Source: Sacculina carcini | Lineage: Eukaryota; Arthropoda; Thecostraca; Sacculinidae | Direction of reading: 5' to 3' | DNA: 64,000 nt | NCBI GenBank assembly: GCA_916048095.2 | Contig: OU696572.1 | Coordinates: 8,025,454-8,089,453, forward strand | Program-made: the position numbers and the translations under genes | Shown: positions 1-11,300 of the stretch, one piece after another | Position numbering within the stretch: the first letter of the stretch is position 1 | Layout: each line of letters opens with the position of its first letter | Notes under the pieces: model-generated | Told to the model about the DNA's origin: nothing | Seen by the model: only the letters and a program-made list of their open reading frames with translations | Database searches by the model: none

Positions 1-7
1 GTGGACA

Positions 8-1195
8 TTACAGCTCTTCATGCTCGACCGTATCATCTTCGTCCTCGTCTTCATCATCGCCAGCATCATCTGCATCACCAGCCTTCTCAGCTTCCTCCTC
101 CATTTTCTTCTTCTCTTCCTCGTCCTCGGCGTCCTTCATCTTTTTCTCGCCATCAACACGCTTGAGCGCCTCTGTGGCTTTTTCTTTTGCAATAGCTGGA
201 TCGTCTGTGAGCAAAAAGTCGTTGAATATTGTGCCAGACTTCACCTGCCACAAGTCCAGACCAACAACGCCGAGATCCTCGTGCAAATACAATGTGTCGT
301 CGGATTCGTACTCGGGATTGTCGATCATCGGGTGGACCCACTTGCCCTTGTAGTCTGGGTTGTCAATCTGGCGCGGCTTCCATTCGCCCTTGAAGTCAGG
401 GTTATCGATCATCGGAGGTTCCCATTCGCCATCCATCTCTTCATTCCAATCTTCGGGCTTGGTGGCATCAGGATCGGGGATGTGCTCTGGTTGTTCCCAA
501 TCTTCAGGCTTGGTGTCCTCCGCATCGTCAATTTTCTCTCGCTCATCCCAATCATCAGGCTTCTTCGCCTCAGGATCTTTGATCTTCTTGGGAGGCAAGA
601 AATCCCAGTTATCTTCCAGATTACCGGACTCAACGACTTCATTGTCAATGAGAACCTCAAACGTGTTGTCCGGACTGAGGATCAATGTATAAACGTGAGT
701 GAAAACATCGTCCTTGCATCGAATGTCCTTATTGATCAATAAGTTTTTGTCGTTGTAGCGGAAAATCACATGCACCTTCTTCGTACCGGGACCGCAAATA
801 TCGGGACCAAACATGATAGCATACTCCGACTCACCGTGCATATCACTTTGATCGAGAGAACTGGGGAAAATTTTCACGTAGCCACCACCACAGTCGATAT
901 TTTGTTCATGTTTCACAGAAAACTGCACGACTAGCTTCTTATCCCGGTTCGAAAATGAATCGACCTTGCGAGACATAGCATAAAACTTCGCATCCTGGGA
1001 GGTTTGCAAGCCTTTATCTTTATCTTCATCAGTGTAATATTTTCCAGCTGACAACTTGAATTTTCCATAGTCCTTCTGATGCGCTGAATTCACCCACCTA
1101 CTTTCAAAGTCCTTATCAGAGAAGTCCTCATGGAGATATACTTCGGCAGTTACTGCTGAAACGCACAGAAACAAGGCTACTAGAACGCACCTCAT
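8..1195 (-). CDS. CALR: Calreticulin, single exon, complete (395 aa)
   Basis: Calcium-binding lectin chaperone of the ER lumen, acting on monoglucosylated glycoproteins in the calnexin/calreticulin cycle. Seen: a signal peptide (residues 1-17, ending AVTA before EVYL); the two family signatures KHEQNIDCGGGYVK (about 95-108) and IMFGPDICG (127-135); conserved Cys102, Cys134 and Cys160; a P-domain (about 204-298) with three repeats of the KPDDW/KPEDW type followed by three of the GEW.P..IDNP type; a DLWQVKSGTIF segment (315-325); a Lys/Glu/Asp-rich C-tail; and a terminal HEEL retrieval signal. The length is near the family's usual 400-417, with a somewhat short acidic tail. The ATG gives a perfect signal peptide. 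The reading frame is unbroken, which is unusual because animal calreticulin genes normally have introns. It is divergent from DNAJC3 across a 788-bp gap containing ER stress elements. The identification is secure. Confidence 0.98.
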   Translation of the reverse strand: MRCVLVALFLCVSAVTAEVYLHEDFSDKDFESRWVNSAHQKDYGKFKLSAGKYYTDEDKDKGLQTSQDAKFYAMSRKVDSFSNRDKKLVVQFSVKHEQNIDCGGGYVKIFPSSLDQSDMHGESEYAIMFGPDICGPGTKKVHVIFRYNDKNLLINKDIRCKDDVFTHVYTLILSPDNTFEVLIDNEVVESGNLEDNWDFLPPKKIKDPEAKKPDDWDEREKIDDAEDTKPEDWEQPEHIPDPDATKPEDWNEEMDGEWEPPMIDNPDFKGEWKPRQIDNPDYKGKWVHPMIDNPEYESDDTLYLHEDLGVVGLDLWQVKSGTIFNDFLLTDDPAIAKEKATEALKRVDGEKKMKDAEDEEEKKKMEEEAEKAGDADDAGDDEDEDEDDTVEHEEL

Positions 1196-1286
1196 CCTAT
1201 CCTACTAGACAGACACACAACGTCAAAATGACAACGTAGACGACTCCGTACCACTGTCCTGCATAGCTCATCATTTGCCGGCTGAA

Positions 1287-1305
1287 CGTGGTTGGCTCCG
1301 ATTGG
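1287..1305 (-). promoter_or_regulatory. ER stress response element (ERSE), perfect consensus
   Basis: On the plus strand this reads CGTGG, nine bases (TTGGCTCCG), then ATTGG. On the calreticulin strand this is CCAAT-N9-CCACG, the exact ERSE bound by NF-Y plus ATF6/XBP1. It sits about 92-110 bp upstream of the calreticulin ATG, the position where ERSEs lie in vertebrate calreticulin and BiP promoters. ERSEs work in both orientations, so DNAJC3 could also be served. The match is seen directly; the function is inferred. Confidence 0.8.
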
Positions 1306-1314
1306 TCGATTCCA

Positions 1315-1333
1315 CATGGACTGATATCATTGG
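1315..1333 (-). promoter_or_regulatory. Second ERSE-like element, one mismatch
   Basis: The plus strand reads CATGG, nine bases, ATTGG, which is CCAAT-N9-CCATG on the calreticulin strand. The 9-base spacing and CCAAT box are exact and the ATF6/XBP1 half differs by one base from CCACG. It lies 9 bp from the perfect ERSE in the same orientation. Tandem ERSEs are typical of strongly ER-stress-induced chaperone promoters. Confidence 0.6.
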
Positions 1334-1983
1334 TGGAAAGATATTTACACCAATGATTGAACACAATACATTTTATCCCGATTTTAGCCATAAAAGTAAT
1401 ATTCTTTGTTTGAAATTTCATCAACTAGCAAATTAGATTCGTAGCTCAGCTCGAAATAAAAAACGACGTTACTTAAAAAAATAGGTACTCCGCAATTCGA
1501 TGGCTCAATTATGTATCTTTGTTATTTCAGCGCTCAAATTCGTGAAGATTGACACAAATTTTCCGTGTTACATGAAACAATACTTCCTGATGTTGTATAC
1601 CGTCGCCAATGAAAACGCCCCACGAGTGGAATGTAGAAGCCGAAATATACGCGAATGTGACTAGAAAATTCTTGTTTTGTTTTTGGTTGTTTCTTGGTTG
1701 TTGTTTTGCTCTCAGGTATCTTGTGGTGTTGTTTTGTATGCCTTATTATGTTCATTTAGCTTATGAGTTTGTTGTTGTCTTTGGTTACACTGCTTATGAG
1801 TTTAAATTAGCAAATAGCAATATGTCAAACATTAATGCATGAACTTGTGCTATAAACACACTGAATATATATTGCACTGAATGTATATCGAATTTTGTTA
1901 ATGTTATTCGTTCTTGTTTTCTGCTTGCAGTTGTCGGCTCGTGGCTTTGCTGATTCTGGAGTACGAATATATTGCTTTCATAA

Positions 1984-2062
1984 ATGGCGGACCTAGGTCA
2001 TCTTCATGGCTATATTTCGTCTCTTTGGCTACTGTACTTCTTTTGTGACATTCATCCTACGA
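1984..2062 (+). CDS. DNAJC3: DNAJC3 exon 1: signal peptide
   Basis: Starts at ATGGCGG and ends before GTGAGT. It encodes 26 codons plus one base, including a hydrophobic core SSLWLLYFFC that suits an ER signal peptide. The leftover A joins TA from exon 2 to give Ile in frame, so the phase fits exactly. The identity rests on position, phase and signal-peptide character, since leader sequences are not conserved. Other exons could exist between here and 6832, but none is needed. Confidence 0.72.
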
Positions 2063-4324
2063 GTGAGTTGCTTGCTGTGGATTATGGTGCTATGTTTTGT
2101 GTAATCATTGCGTATTATGACCATCAATTCTATTCAATTGAAAGATGTATTTGTTATAGCGTCAGTGGTCACAAGCGCGAAAACGACAAAAACGACTACG
2201 ACATACACAAGTGATAAGTGAGAATCAGAAAGAGAATGCTCACATAGAGTAGCATAAGAAACATATATTAAACAAACATACTTGAACAAGAGAAAAATTA
2301 ATAAAAGAGTGGATATGCACAATCAATAGAAAACAACTGAATATGACAGCATCAGTAGAAGAACAACTCGTAGCACTAAATCAATAGAAAATAAGAACTA
2401 ACATATACTTGTAAAGTCGTGTTGGAAGTGTTGTTGAAGTGTGACGTCTTTTAGTCTGTCTATAAATACAGTTTTGACTTTTTGTTGTCTACAAGCTATT
2501 TCGGCCCTTTTTTGTTTTGGAATTATTTTTGCCTGGTGTAGGTGTGTGTGTGTGTGTGCGTGTGCGTGTGTGTGTGTCTGTCCTATCTTAGGACCTCGTA
2601 TCTACAATAGGCTTTCTCCCTCAATACGCTCAATCAACTCTCTATCTCTTTTCAAAAAACATTATTTTCTAAAAATTTCTTTCTCATCAAGTCTTATTAC
2701 TGTGTTATAAATATTGTATATATTAGTATTGAATATAAGGTCTGATTGTTTCCCATTTCCGTCTTCTATGTATATGTACTTCATGCGTGTGTTTTCCATT
2801 CTTGTGTGTTTGTTGTTTGTATGTTGTATGTTTGTTTGTATGTATGTTTCTCCATTGTATGCTGTCTGTTTGTTGTTGTGTTGAGCTCTGTTATCTGTGT
2901 TTGTGTGTCTGTTGTGCTGTGTTCTCTGTCTATTTGTTTGAATGTATGTGTCTGTGTGTCTGTTATGTTGTGTTTTCTGGTTTGTATTTGTGTGTCTATT
3001 GTGTTGTGATTTGTCAATCTGAGTGTATGTCGTTGTATGCCTGCTGTGTTGTCTTAATGTGGTGTATGTTGTGTAAGTTTTCCGCCTCGTAGCCGAGTGG
3101 CTAAGACGCACGCTCTGTGCACGAGAGGTACAGGGTTCGATTCCCTTGCGAGGTGAAATGTTTGGGTTCGTTTCCTGAAAGGGATAGCCCAATTGTCGCA
3201 AGGCGGGCTTCGTGTGCGCGCAGCCGTGCAACTTCTGTGCTGGCGGTGACTGCAAAACCCGTGCGGCCGGACCTGCGGTGTGCCAACCGGGACCGTGAGG
3301 CTTTGCCCATGCATAAATTCACGCGAACATTGGCCTTCCCACTGCTGTGTTCAAATGCGTAAATTTAATTAAATTAATAATAATATTGTGTAGCCTTAAT
3401 GTGTTGTCTGCTGTGCTGTATGTCTGCTGTGCTATCATATTCAATATGTATGTGTGTGTGCGTGTGCATATTTGTGTTTTTGAGTATGTAAACTTGAGTG
3501 TGTGTTTGTGTGTGTGTGTGTGTGCGTGTGAGTGAGTGTGTGTGTGTGTCTGCTCGTGATTGTGTATGTGTATGACTCTTGTGCTTGAGTGTGTGCATGT
3601 GTGTGAGGGCTTTTGAAACCCTCGGGTGAGAAGCGCGATATAAATGTCTTGATGAAATGTGTGTGTGTGTGTGTGTGTGTGTTTGTCAAGTGTTGATGCC
3701 CCGAGGCGGCGAGCGAGTGATCGGCTCGCCGCTGATTGGTTGTTGCGGTGGGCGTGAGGCCTGTGTGTGCGTGTGCGTGTGTGTGTGTGTGTTCCCGTAT
3801 GTCACGGTGTGAGCGTAGAGTCGTGTTTTAAGTGTCGTGTTGTTGAAGTGTGACGTCTTGTAGGCGCGCGTGGGGCTCTGATGCCCACACGCGCCTGTCT
3901 ATAAATACAGTGTTAACTTTTTGTTTCCTACAGAAAACAATACAGCACCACAGAGATGTGGAGTCAGACCGAGGCATAGGAGTGAGAGAGTGGGAAACAG
4001 TATCAAAAGAAATAGAGAATATGTATTTGCGGAGGGAAGAAGAAAATTGGCGAAAGGAGAAGTCTTTCATACTTCTCTTATCGTCATGCTGTTCTTTTAG
4101 TACTACTTGATTTGAGTTCTGTCATTGACTTGGTTGATCACTCTATTATTATCCATGACCTACTTCATCTCGGTGTGTCGAATTCCGCTCTCTCACTACT
4201 TCGCTCTCACTTGAATGGTCGCACCTTTTCTGTTCACTTCAATTCCTCCGTTTCCACTGCACTTCCTCTTAAGTCTGGTGTCCCTCAAGGTTCTGTTCTC
4301 GGCCTGTGGTATATTGCTGAGCCA

Positions 4325-4362
<38 letters not shown>

Positions 4363-7300
4363 GGCTATGATGTTTGCGTATGCAAGGGTGTATGTTAGTG
4401 CGAGTGAAAGTGTGTGCGTGTTGTAATGTAATGTAATGTTTGTGTGGCTGTGGTCCTTGCGCGAGCGGTAGATATGCTTGTTTGTGTATGCGTGTGTATC
4501 TGTATGCGCAACACTAGTTGTACAGGCAGATGGTGTGCACGTGATTGTGTATGTGTGCGTGTGATTGTGTATTTGTGCGTGTGATTGTGTATGTGTGCGT
4601 GTGTTGGTGTGCGTGTGTGCTGAACTTGGTTGGTGACTGTAACTAGGGGAAATGGTGCGTCGGTCTTGTAGTCTACGATTGGTGTGGTCTTGTAGGCGTG
4701 CGTGGGACAGCGATGTCCCACGCGCGCCTGTCTTTGAATACATATTCTGGAACCGGACAACAATTTGTTTACACGACCCTCTCCTTTTCAATGCCGACAT
4801 GTCTTCTCTTTGTCCTATCCTACGCAGACGATATCCAATTCTATCTTCCTTGTCCTTTCTCGCATCCTACGTACTTTCTACTATCTCAACCTGGACCTCC
4901 TCACGTCGCCTCCTCTTGAACACTTATAAATCTGAATTGATCGCTCTTCATCCTCCTCGTATTGCTCTTCCTTTCCTCCCCTTGTCTCTGGCAGTGACTG
5001 TTAACAATCTTGGTGTTATCTTTGACTCCTTCCTTTTTTGTCAACCAATATCCTGTCCACTGCTTGCACTTGTCGCTTGATTCTTCTCTCGCTTTATCCC
5101 ATCCGTCCCTGCCTTGATCAGTCATCTGCAATCAAACTTGTCCATTCTCTTATCTTCTACAGACTCGACTACTGCAGCTCATTCCACTTCAGCTGTCCTA
5201 ATTCTTCTTTTAAAATTCTTCAGCGCGTCATAAATCAGTCCTGTCGTTTTGTTTTGCATCCTATCTTCTGTCGCCATACTTCTCCTTTTCTCTTTCATTT
5301 CCGTTGGCTTCCTGTTAAATCGCGCATTCACTTCAAAATCGCTGCATCATCTTCAAACTCTTACATGATCTTAATGAACCTTTATATCGTTCCGATCTGT
5401 TTTATCCCCCTTCTAAACCCACTTCCCGTTATTCTGCTCCTCTATGCTGTCCTCGTGCCCTCAATGAATCTGCCTGGTCTTCTAAATCGTTCTCGTTCTA
5501 CGGTGCTCGATTATACAACTCGCTCCCTTCTCAATAACAATGTACTTATATAGCGCTCACATAGAAACAAGCGCGAAAGAGACAACAATGAGAAACAACA
5601 GTACACGATTACAAGATGTGAGAAAAGAAGTAGAAAATTCTCATCACATTCTCGCTTACGTATCAATATTTTACCTCTTCTCAACGAAACATTTTTTCTA
5701 AATTTCTTTTGATCCGGCGACTCATTCCTCGACACGTTTTGCCTCTCTCTGATGTGTGTGTGTGTGTGTGTGTTTGTGTGTGTGTGCGCGCGCGCGCGAA
5801 CGCATGCTTGTTTGTGTTCATCTTTGATTATGTCTAATTAAATTTCACTCACTCATCATTGTGTTCATACTTTTTCATTGCCTTACTCAATTGTGTAATA
5901 TTTACTTATTTATGTGTTATTCACTCTTATTATTATTGTCTCTGTGAATATCTGTTTTAGCTCCGCTTGTGTGAACTGTGTAGCTGATGCGCGCCCGTGT
6001 ATGACAGGCGCTATAACAAATATACTGGACTGAACTGAAGTAAGGGGAGGAAGTAATAGAGACAGGAAGTGAGTTGTATAGTCGAGGGGCATTGAACGAG
6101 AAAGGCTTAGCTGACCAGGGAATTCAATTAAGGCGCGAGGACAGAACAAAGAAAGGGTATATCAATCAATATGTGCTTGTAAATTTAGTGTAAGGCAAGG
6201 TAGTGTTATCATTAGTATTGTCATTAGTTAGTCTAATTTGAATTAATTAAGCGCTTGGTAATTATATCTGTCAGTTTGCGTTTATGTGTAATGTGCGATA
6301 TATAAATTAGCGTGTCATTTTCGTTGTCTTCATGAGCTGGATAGAATGCAGGGTTGTGTTGGTTTGAATTCGACCAGTATTCTAGTGAAAAATTCCGTTC
6401 GTTTAGCCTATTTTGCTCAGTATTTTTTTCCCATGCCGTAATTAACCCATTCTGATAGTCTAGCTGAATTGACGCTCTATAGGTACATTTTATTAATATG
6501 ATTATCCTTGCATGCAGACATGTGAACCTATCGGTTTTTCCTATGTGTTTTATCATTCAAAATGAAGTATACACAAAAGGCTTATATTGCTCATGTGGGC
6601 GGCAGCGTCTGGCAGTTAGATCTTGAACCGATTTTCAAACAACCTGGCTCCGTTCGTTAGCTGGATTTTTGTGACTACTTCGTGTTGTTTTATTCTAGAT
6701 ATAATCGGCTCATATGCATTGGACGCGAGTAATCTTCTTAAATATCTGCTGAGCCCGTCGCTTCTATTGCAATTGTTGTTCATGTTTGAACTCGTGTGTG
6801 TGTGTGTGTGTGTGTGCTGCATGTTGTGTAGTAACGTCGACTCTCAGTCAGTCGGATGTTGATCAACACTTGGAGATGGGCATGAAGCTGCTCAGTCAAG
6901 GACAGCTGCAGGAGGCACTTTCACATTTCCACACGGCCATCGGTAATGTTTAACTTTTCTGCTGACGCACTAGACCCATATACATTGTATGTATTTCCCA
7001 TCAAACATTGACGAGGTTCCCTCGTTCTTTTTTCTCGGCCAGTGTTGTCAGGTTTCGTCTGATTAATCTCTCCTCACTCGGCAAGTCTTTGAGACCATTG
7101 TCCAATTTGGCGCCATTTTTGTATTTTTTCAATGTTAGCACCGTGTTTTACCTCATATGCGCTCCAGACCACAGCCGCATACTCCAGTATAGGCCCAATC
7201 ATTGTTAATAATTTTTCCTCATCACCTCTTCGTCCATATAATGTGTATGTGTATGTGTGTATGTGTGTGTGTCATTGCTGGCAGACGCCGACCCCGGCAA

Positions 7301-8274
7301 TTATCTGAGTTATTTCCGAAGAGCCACCGTGTATCTGGCGCTCGGCAAGGCAAAACAGGCACTGCCCGATCTACAGCAAGTTCTCAAAATGAAGCCCTCA
7401 TTTCTAGCGGTGCGTCGTTTTGTGATGTATTTTTGTTTATTCAACTTTGTGTAGGTTGGTTGTGTTTGTGTGTTTGCGTGTGCGTGCTTTTATTTTTGGA
7501 TTTGGATTTTCCAATATAAATGTGTAATATCAAATATTTGCACATCAGCATGTGAGTAAACTAACGCAAATAGAAAATGGAAATAATGCGCAATGATCAA
7601 GACGACGTACTCATTAGGGAAGAAAAATAGAAAATGAAATGTTTCATTTTTATTTATAATTGAATATAATCCAATGATTCAAACTATTGTGTTTGAATCA
7701 TTGTAACTGTGTTGTATATTGTGATATGTTTTGTTGTTGATGTGTTGTGATAAGTTTTGTTGTTGTTGTGGTGTAATGTTTGTTAATGTTTGTTGCGCTG
7801 TTCTGGTATTTCTTGAGGGCTGCTATATTAGTGGCTGCTATGCACTGAGGCTGAGCGTGTGTTGTGCGCTGTGTTGTTGCGTGTTGTGTATTTGCAGGCG
7901 CGCGTACAGCGAGGTAACGTCCACTTGAAGATGGGCTCTCTTGACGAGGCGCACATCGACTTCGAACAAGTGGTACGTCATCTCTGAGTATTTGCTCGTC
8001 TGCGTGTGTGCGTGTGCTTTCTGTATGTGTTTGATTGTGTGTGTGTGTGCGTGTGCTTTCTGTATGTGTTTGATTGTGTGTGTGTGTGTGTGTGTGTGTG
8101 CTTTCTGTATGTGTTTGATTGTGTGTGTGTGTGTGTGTGTGTGCTTCTGTATGTGTGTGTGTGTGGTGTGTGTGTGCTTTCTGTATGTGTTTGATTGTGT
8201 GTGCGTGTGTGTGTGCGTCTGTATGTGTGTGTGTGGTGTGTGTGTGGGGGGGGGGGGAGTGTGTGTATTTGCAG

Positions 8275-8318
<44 letters not shown>

Positions 8319-11300
8319 TGTATTGTATCATTTATTGCCAAAAACAACATCACACAGGTAATACAAAATAACGAAAACATCAGAGGCAATATAGTCTGTC
8401 AAGCCATGGCTTGTTAGACAGACAATAAATATTTTTTCAGCAAGATTTGTGCAGTGCAACAAATTACTACGAAACATATGCTAAAACAAAACATGTAACA
8501 GAACAATGCAAAAACAAAATATATACAAGACGAATAATACAGTCATACTGTGTACGTACAAATTATGTGTTTGTCTGGAGGTTATACAAGTGGTGTTTAA
8601 TTTTCGCTTTAGACGTATCTATAGACATAATGGTATATGCTGATTCAATACAAACCGGTAGACAGTTCCAAAGTTTAGGCCCAAGGTATAATATTGAATT
8701 TTTGAAGAGGCTGGTTCGGAAGGATGGACATACCAAATTCACATTATTTCTACGTGTTGTTAATGAGTGTCCTTGAATTTGGAATATGGCATCATTATTT
8801 TTCATTGATCTGTATATGGTAAGATACAAGAAATACTTGTGCACATTCTCAAGTTTTAACATTTTCTGGTTGGCGAATATCTCGTCAGCTGAATACCTGC
8901 TTTTCTTGAAAAAAAAGTTTCAGGATGCGTATCTGAACAGTGAAGAGACATTTTAAAAATGATGGCCATGTGCAGCCCCAGACTGATATGCAGTACATCA
9001 ATTTGGAACAGCAAAGGGCATAATACAAAGTTTTCATTGCTTCCGTAGTCAGAGTTCGTCTGGTACGGTATATGACACCTGCTGTCGTAGATAATGCCCT
9101 ACATACACTGGCAATGTGTTCGTTCCAATTGAAATATTCATCTATTATGACACCTAAAATGTGTATGCTCTAACCCGCTGAACAACATTATTCCCCAGTT
9201 TTTATAGTGTGCAGAGTATGTGTCAGAGACCTGTTTTGAAATAACATGACATGTGTTTTTTTAACATTAAGTTTCAGCTTATTATGTTCTGTCCAAAGAT
9301 TTATATCATCTAACGTTTGGGACAATTTCAAGTGAAGATTTTGTAGGTCGTGATCGGAAACAATGAAACTGGTATCGTCTGCATTCATGGTGAAATAGGC
9401 ATTGCTAGAATTTATTATATCATTTATATACACTAGGAACAAAATTGGGCCCAAAATGGACCCCTGTGGCACTCCGCTCTTGATCACACTGTACTGAGAG
9501 CATACTGTACTGAGAGCTACTGTACTGAGACTGTACTGTACTGAGAGCATACTGTACTGACAGCACTGTACTGAGAGCATCATTACAGAATACCATTTGT
9601 TTACGATCAGCCAAATAACTTTTCATTAAATCTATAGGGGGCCCCTCCATCCACACTTTTGCAATTTAAACCGTAATATATCGTGATCTAGCGAGTCGAA
9701 GGCTTTAGAGATAGCGCCGGCAAACCGGATGCACACATGCTATCTGAAAGAACATCGTAGCCTGCATATATGACCTGTGTGGTCTGAACAATGCCAATGT
9801 CGAGGCAAAATATCACATGTGAAGAACGTGCAAAATATAAAATCGGCGCTTTCTATAAAAAGTGATGCCACGTGGGATTTTTTTTCTAATTCAGAATAAA
9901 TTTTTGACGCAAAGTGCAGCAGAGCCTGCGTGGACCTGTTTTTTCTAAATCCGAATTGACAGTTCGCGAGTCTGTTGTTTTTTTTCTTCAAGAAATTAAT
10001 CAATCTGGAAGCAATGGCCTTTTCAAATATTTTGCTTACCACTGGGAGAATTGATATTAGTCTATAATTATTGATACACTTTTTTGACCCCGATTTATGC
10101 AATGTTTTAATTTTTATTAATTTGCGTTTAATTTATCAAACCCCGCCGAATTAGATTTTAGGGACAATATGTAGCCTTTTATTTCACTCACAGTGGATGG
10201 GACTAAATACATGGAAAATAAAGGAGATGGGTCTAAATACTGACTGAAATTGGAGTTTTTAGGTGATTTTAGCGGTGGGACCTTTATCCACCAGATTAAC
10301 AAAATGTCTATTGAAAGCATCATCAACTTGGTTTTCCGAAATACCATCTAAATTAATGGATATATTACTTTCATTTTTACGTCCTAAGACCTGTTTAATC
10401 ACCTTCCATGTTTTCTTAGGATTGCCTTCACAATCTTTTAACTGACTCTTGTAGTACTCGTTCTTAGCGGCTTTTAGACTAGAAGTCAACTTATTTCTAT
10501 ACTGCTGATAGCTATCCTTGTATGTGAGCGGCCACTTGTGAGCGAGTCTTGCTAATCTGTGCTTTTCTCTAATACTTCGGATTAAACCTGCGGTTAGGTA
10601 AGGAGATGTATTTTCGAATTTTCCTGATGTAGCAATCTTCAACGGAAAGTTTCTTGAAAATGCACTGCGGATCTTATTTGTGAATTTATTATATGCGTCG
10701 TTTGGGCGAATTGCTGAATTGACATAATTCCAGTTCATTTTTGCCACCTCGTTGGAAAATGATGTCATATTTATCTGGCTGAGGTCGTGCCTCAATAGCT
10801 GTGTAAATGTGTGTGTGTGTGTGTGTGTTCATGTTCATGTTGTGTGTGTGTGTTGAATTCTCACAAGCTAAATAATTAATTCAGTATTGTCAATGGTTCA
10901 GTATTGTCATATTCAGTTCAGTAGTTCAATATTGTCATATTCAGTATTCAGTATTAATTTCAGTAGCACCATTTGTATGCAGTTTTGTACAGTTACTTGG
11001 TCACACCTAGTGATGCAAAAAACGTTTTTTTGGTCGCGGCTTTTTGCAAAAAACATGTTTTTGTAGTTTTTTTGTTTTTTAGAATTAGCCCCAATTGTCA
11101 TCGGATGTTGGATTTTAGTACATAGAATCGAGTTTAATTGACGTTTTGTACATCTTTACGTGTCTTATTTCAAAGATAATTTGATAATAGTATAAAGAAC
11201 AAACATATTTATCAATAAATACCTTAGGAGACTGTTTGAAAGTGCATCCGTGTCCGGTGGTTTAGGTTTTTTTCATTGAGAAAACCCATATTTTTAAAAA

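Larger units (their letters stand above)
1196..1983. promoter_or_regulatory. Divergent promoter region between calreticulin and DNAJC3
   Basis: This is the only DNA between the calreticulin ATG (1195, minus) and the DNAJC3 ATG (1984, plus). It holds a perfect ERSE and a one-mismatch ERSE (separate entries) and a further CCAAT on the plus strand near 1353. Next to the DNAJC3 start there is a strong 3' splice-site sequence, TTTTCTGCTTGCAG, ending at 1930, so DNAJC3 probably has a non-coding first exon somewhere in this interval or receives a spliced leader. No clear TATA box is visible at a sensible distance. That both genes use this region is inferred from the geometry. Confidence 0.7.
4080..6045 (+). 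mobile_element. Non-LTR retrotransposon (LINE) fragment, interrupted
   Basis: Plus-strand reverse-transcriptase remnants: fingers/palm residues running to SGVPQGSVLG at about 4275-4303, then a roughly 475-bp interruption made of (TG)n and repeat copy C, then the continuation around the YADD motif (ADDIQFY near 4830) and the C-terminal domain to about 5540. The 3' end carries the GCGCTATA..AAATATA tail motif near 6008-6030, which it shares with the LINE at 31535-32661. The element is 5' truncated and broken by frameshifts, so it is not active. Confidence 0.85.
2063..6831 (+). other. DNAJC3 intron 1 (4.8 kb), filled with repeats
   Basis: No coding sequence other than retrotransposon debris is seen. 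From the left it holds an AT-rich stretch with an interspersed repeat (about 2145-2330) related to 5536-5683; copy A of a TATA-containing repeat unit (about 2420-2500); TG-rich simple sequence; a tRNA-derived SINE (3083-3395); copy B (3820-3930); an interrupted LINE (4080-6045) containing copy C; then unremarkable AT-rich DNA. The acceptor for exon 2 is preceded by a pure (TG) run at about 6794-6816. Confidence 0.75.

Noticed and set aside
20-742. Long plus-strand frame opposite calreticulin
   Set aside because: It is the antisense shadow of the acidic, low-complexity calreticulin C-terminus and has no family features.
3083-3160. Functional tRNA gene (also considered at 12480-12551, 13690-13765 and 33215-33285)
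   Set aside because: Heads are followed by SINE bodies, and in two cases the anticodon arm is broken. The tRNA-Val-like heads belong to a two-copy repeat family.
7978-8417. Long Cys/Val- or Thr/His-repeat frames here and at 46.7-47.3, 52.4-52.9 and 62.8-64.0 kb
   Set aside because: They are translations of (TG)n/(CA)n microsatellites, open only because the dinucleotide repeats lack stop codons.
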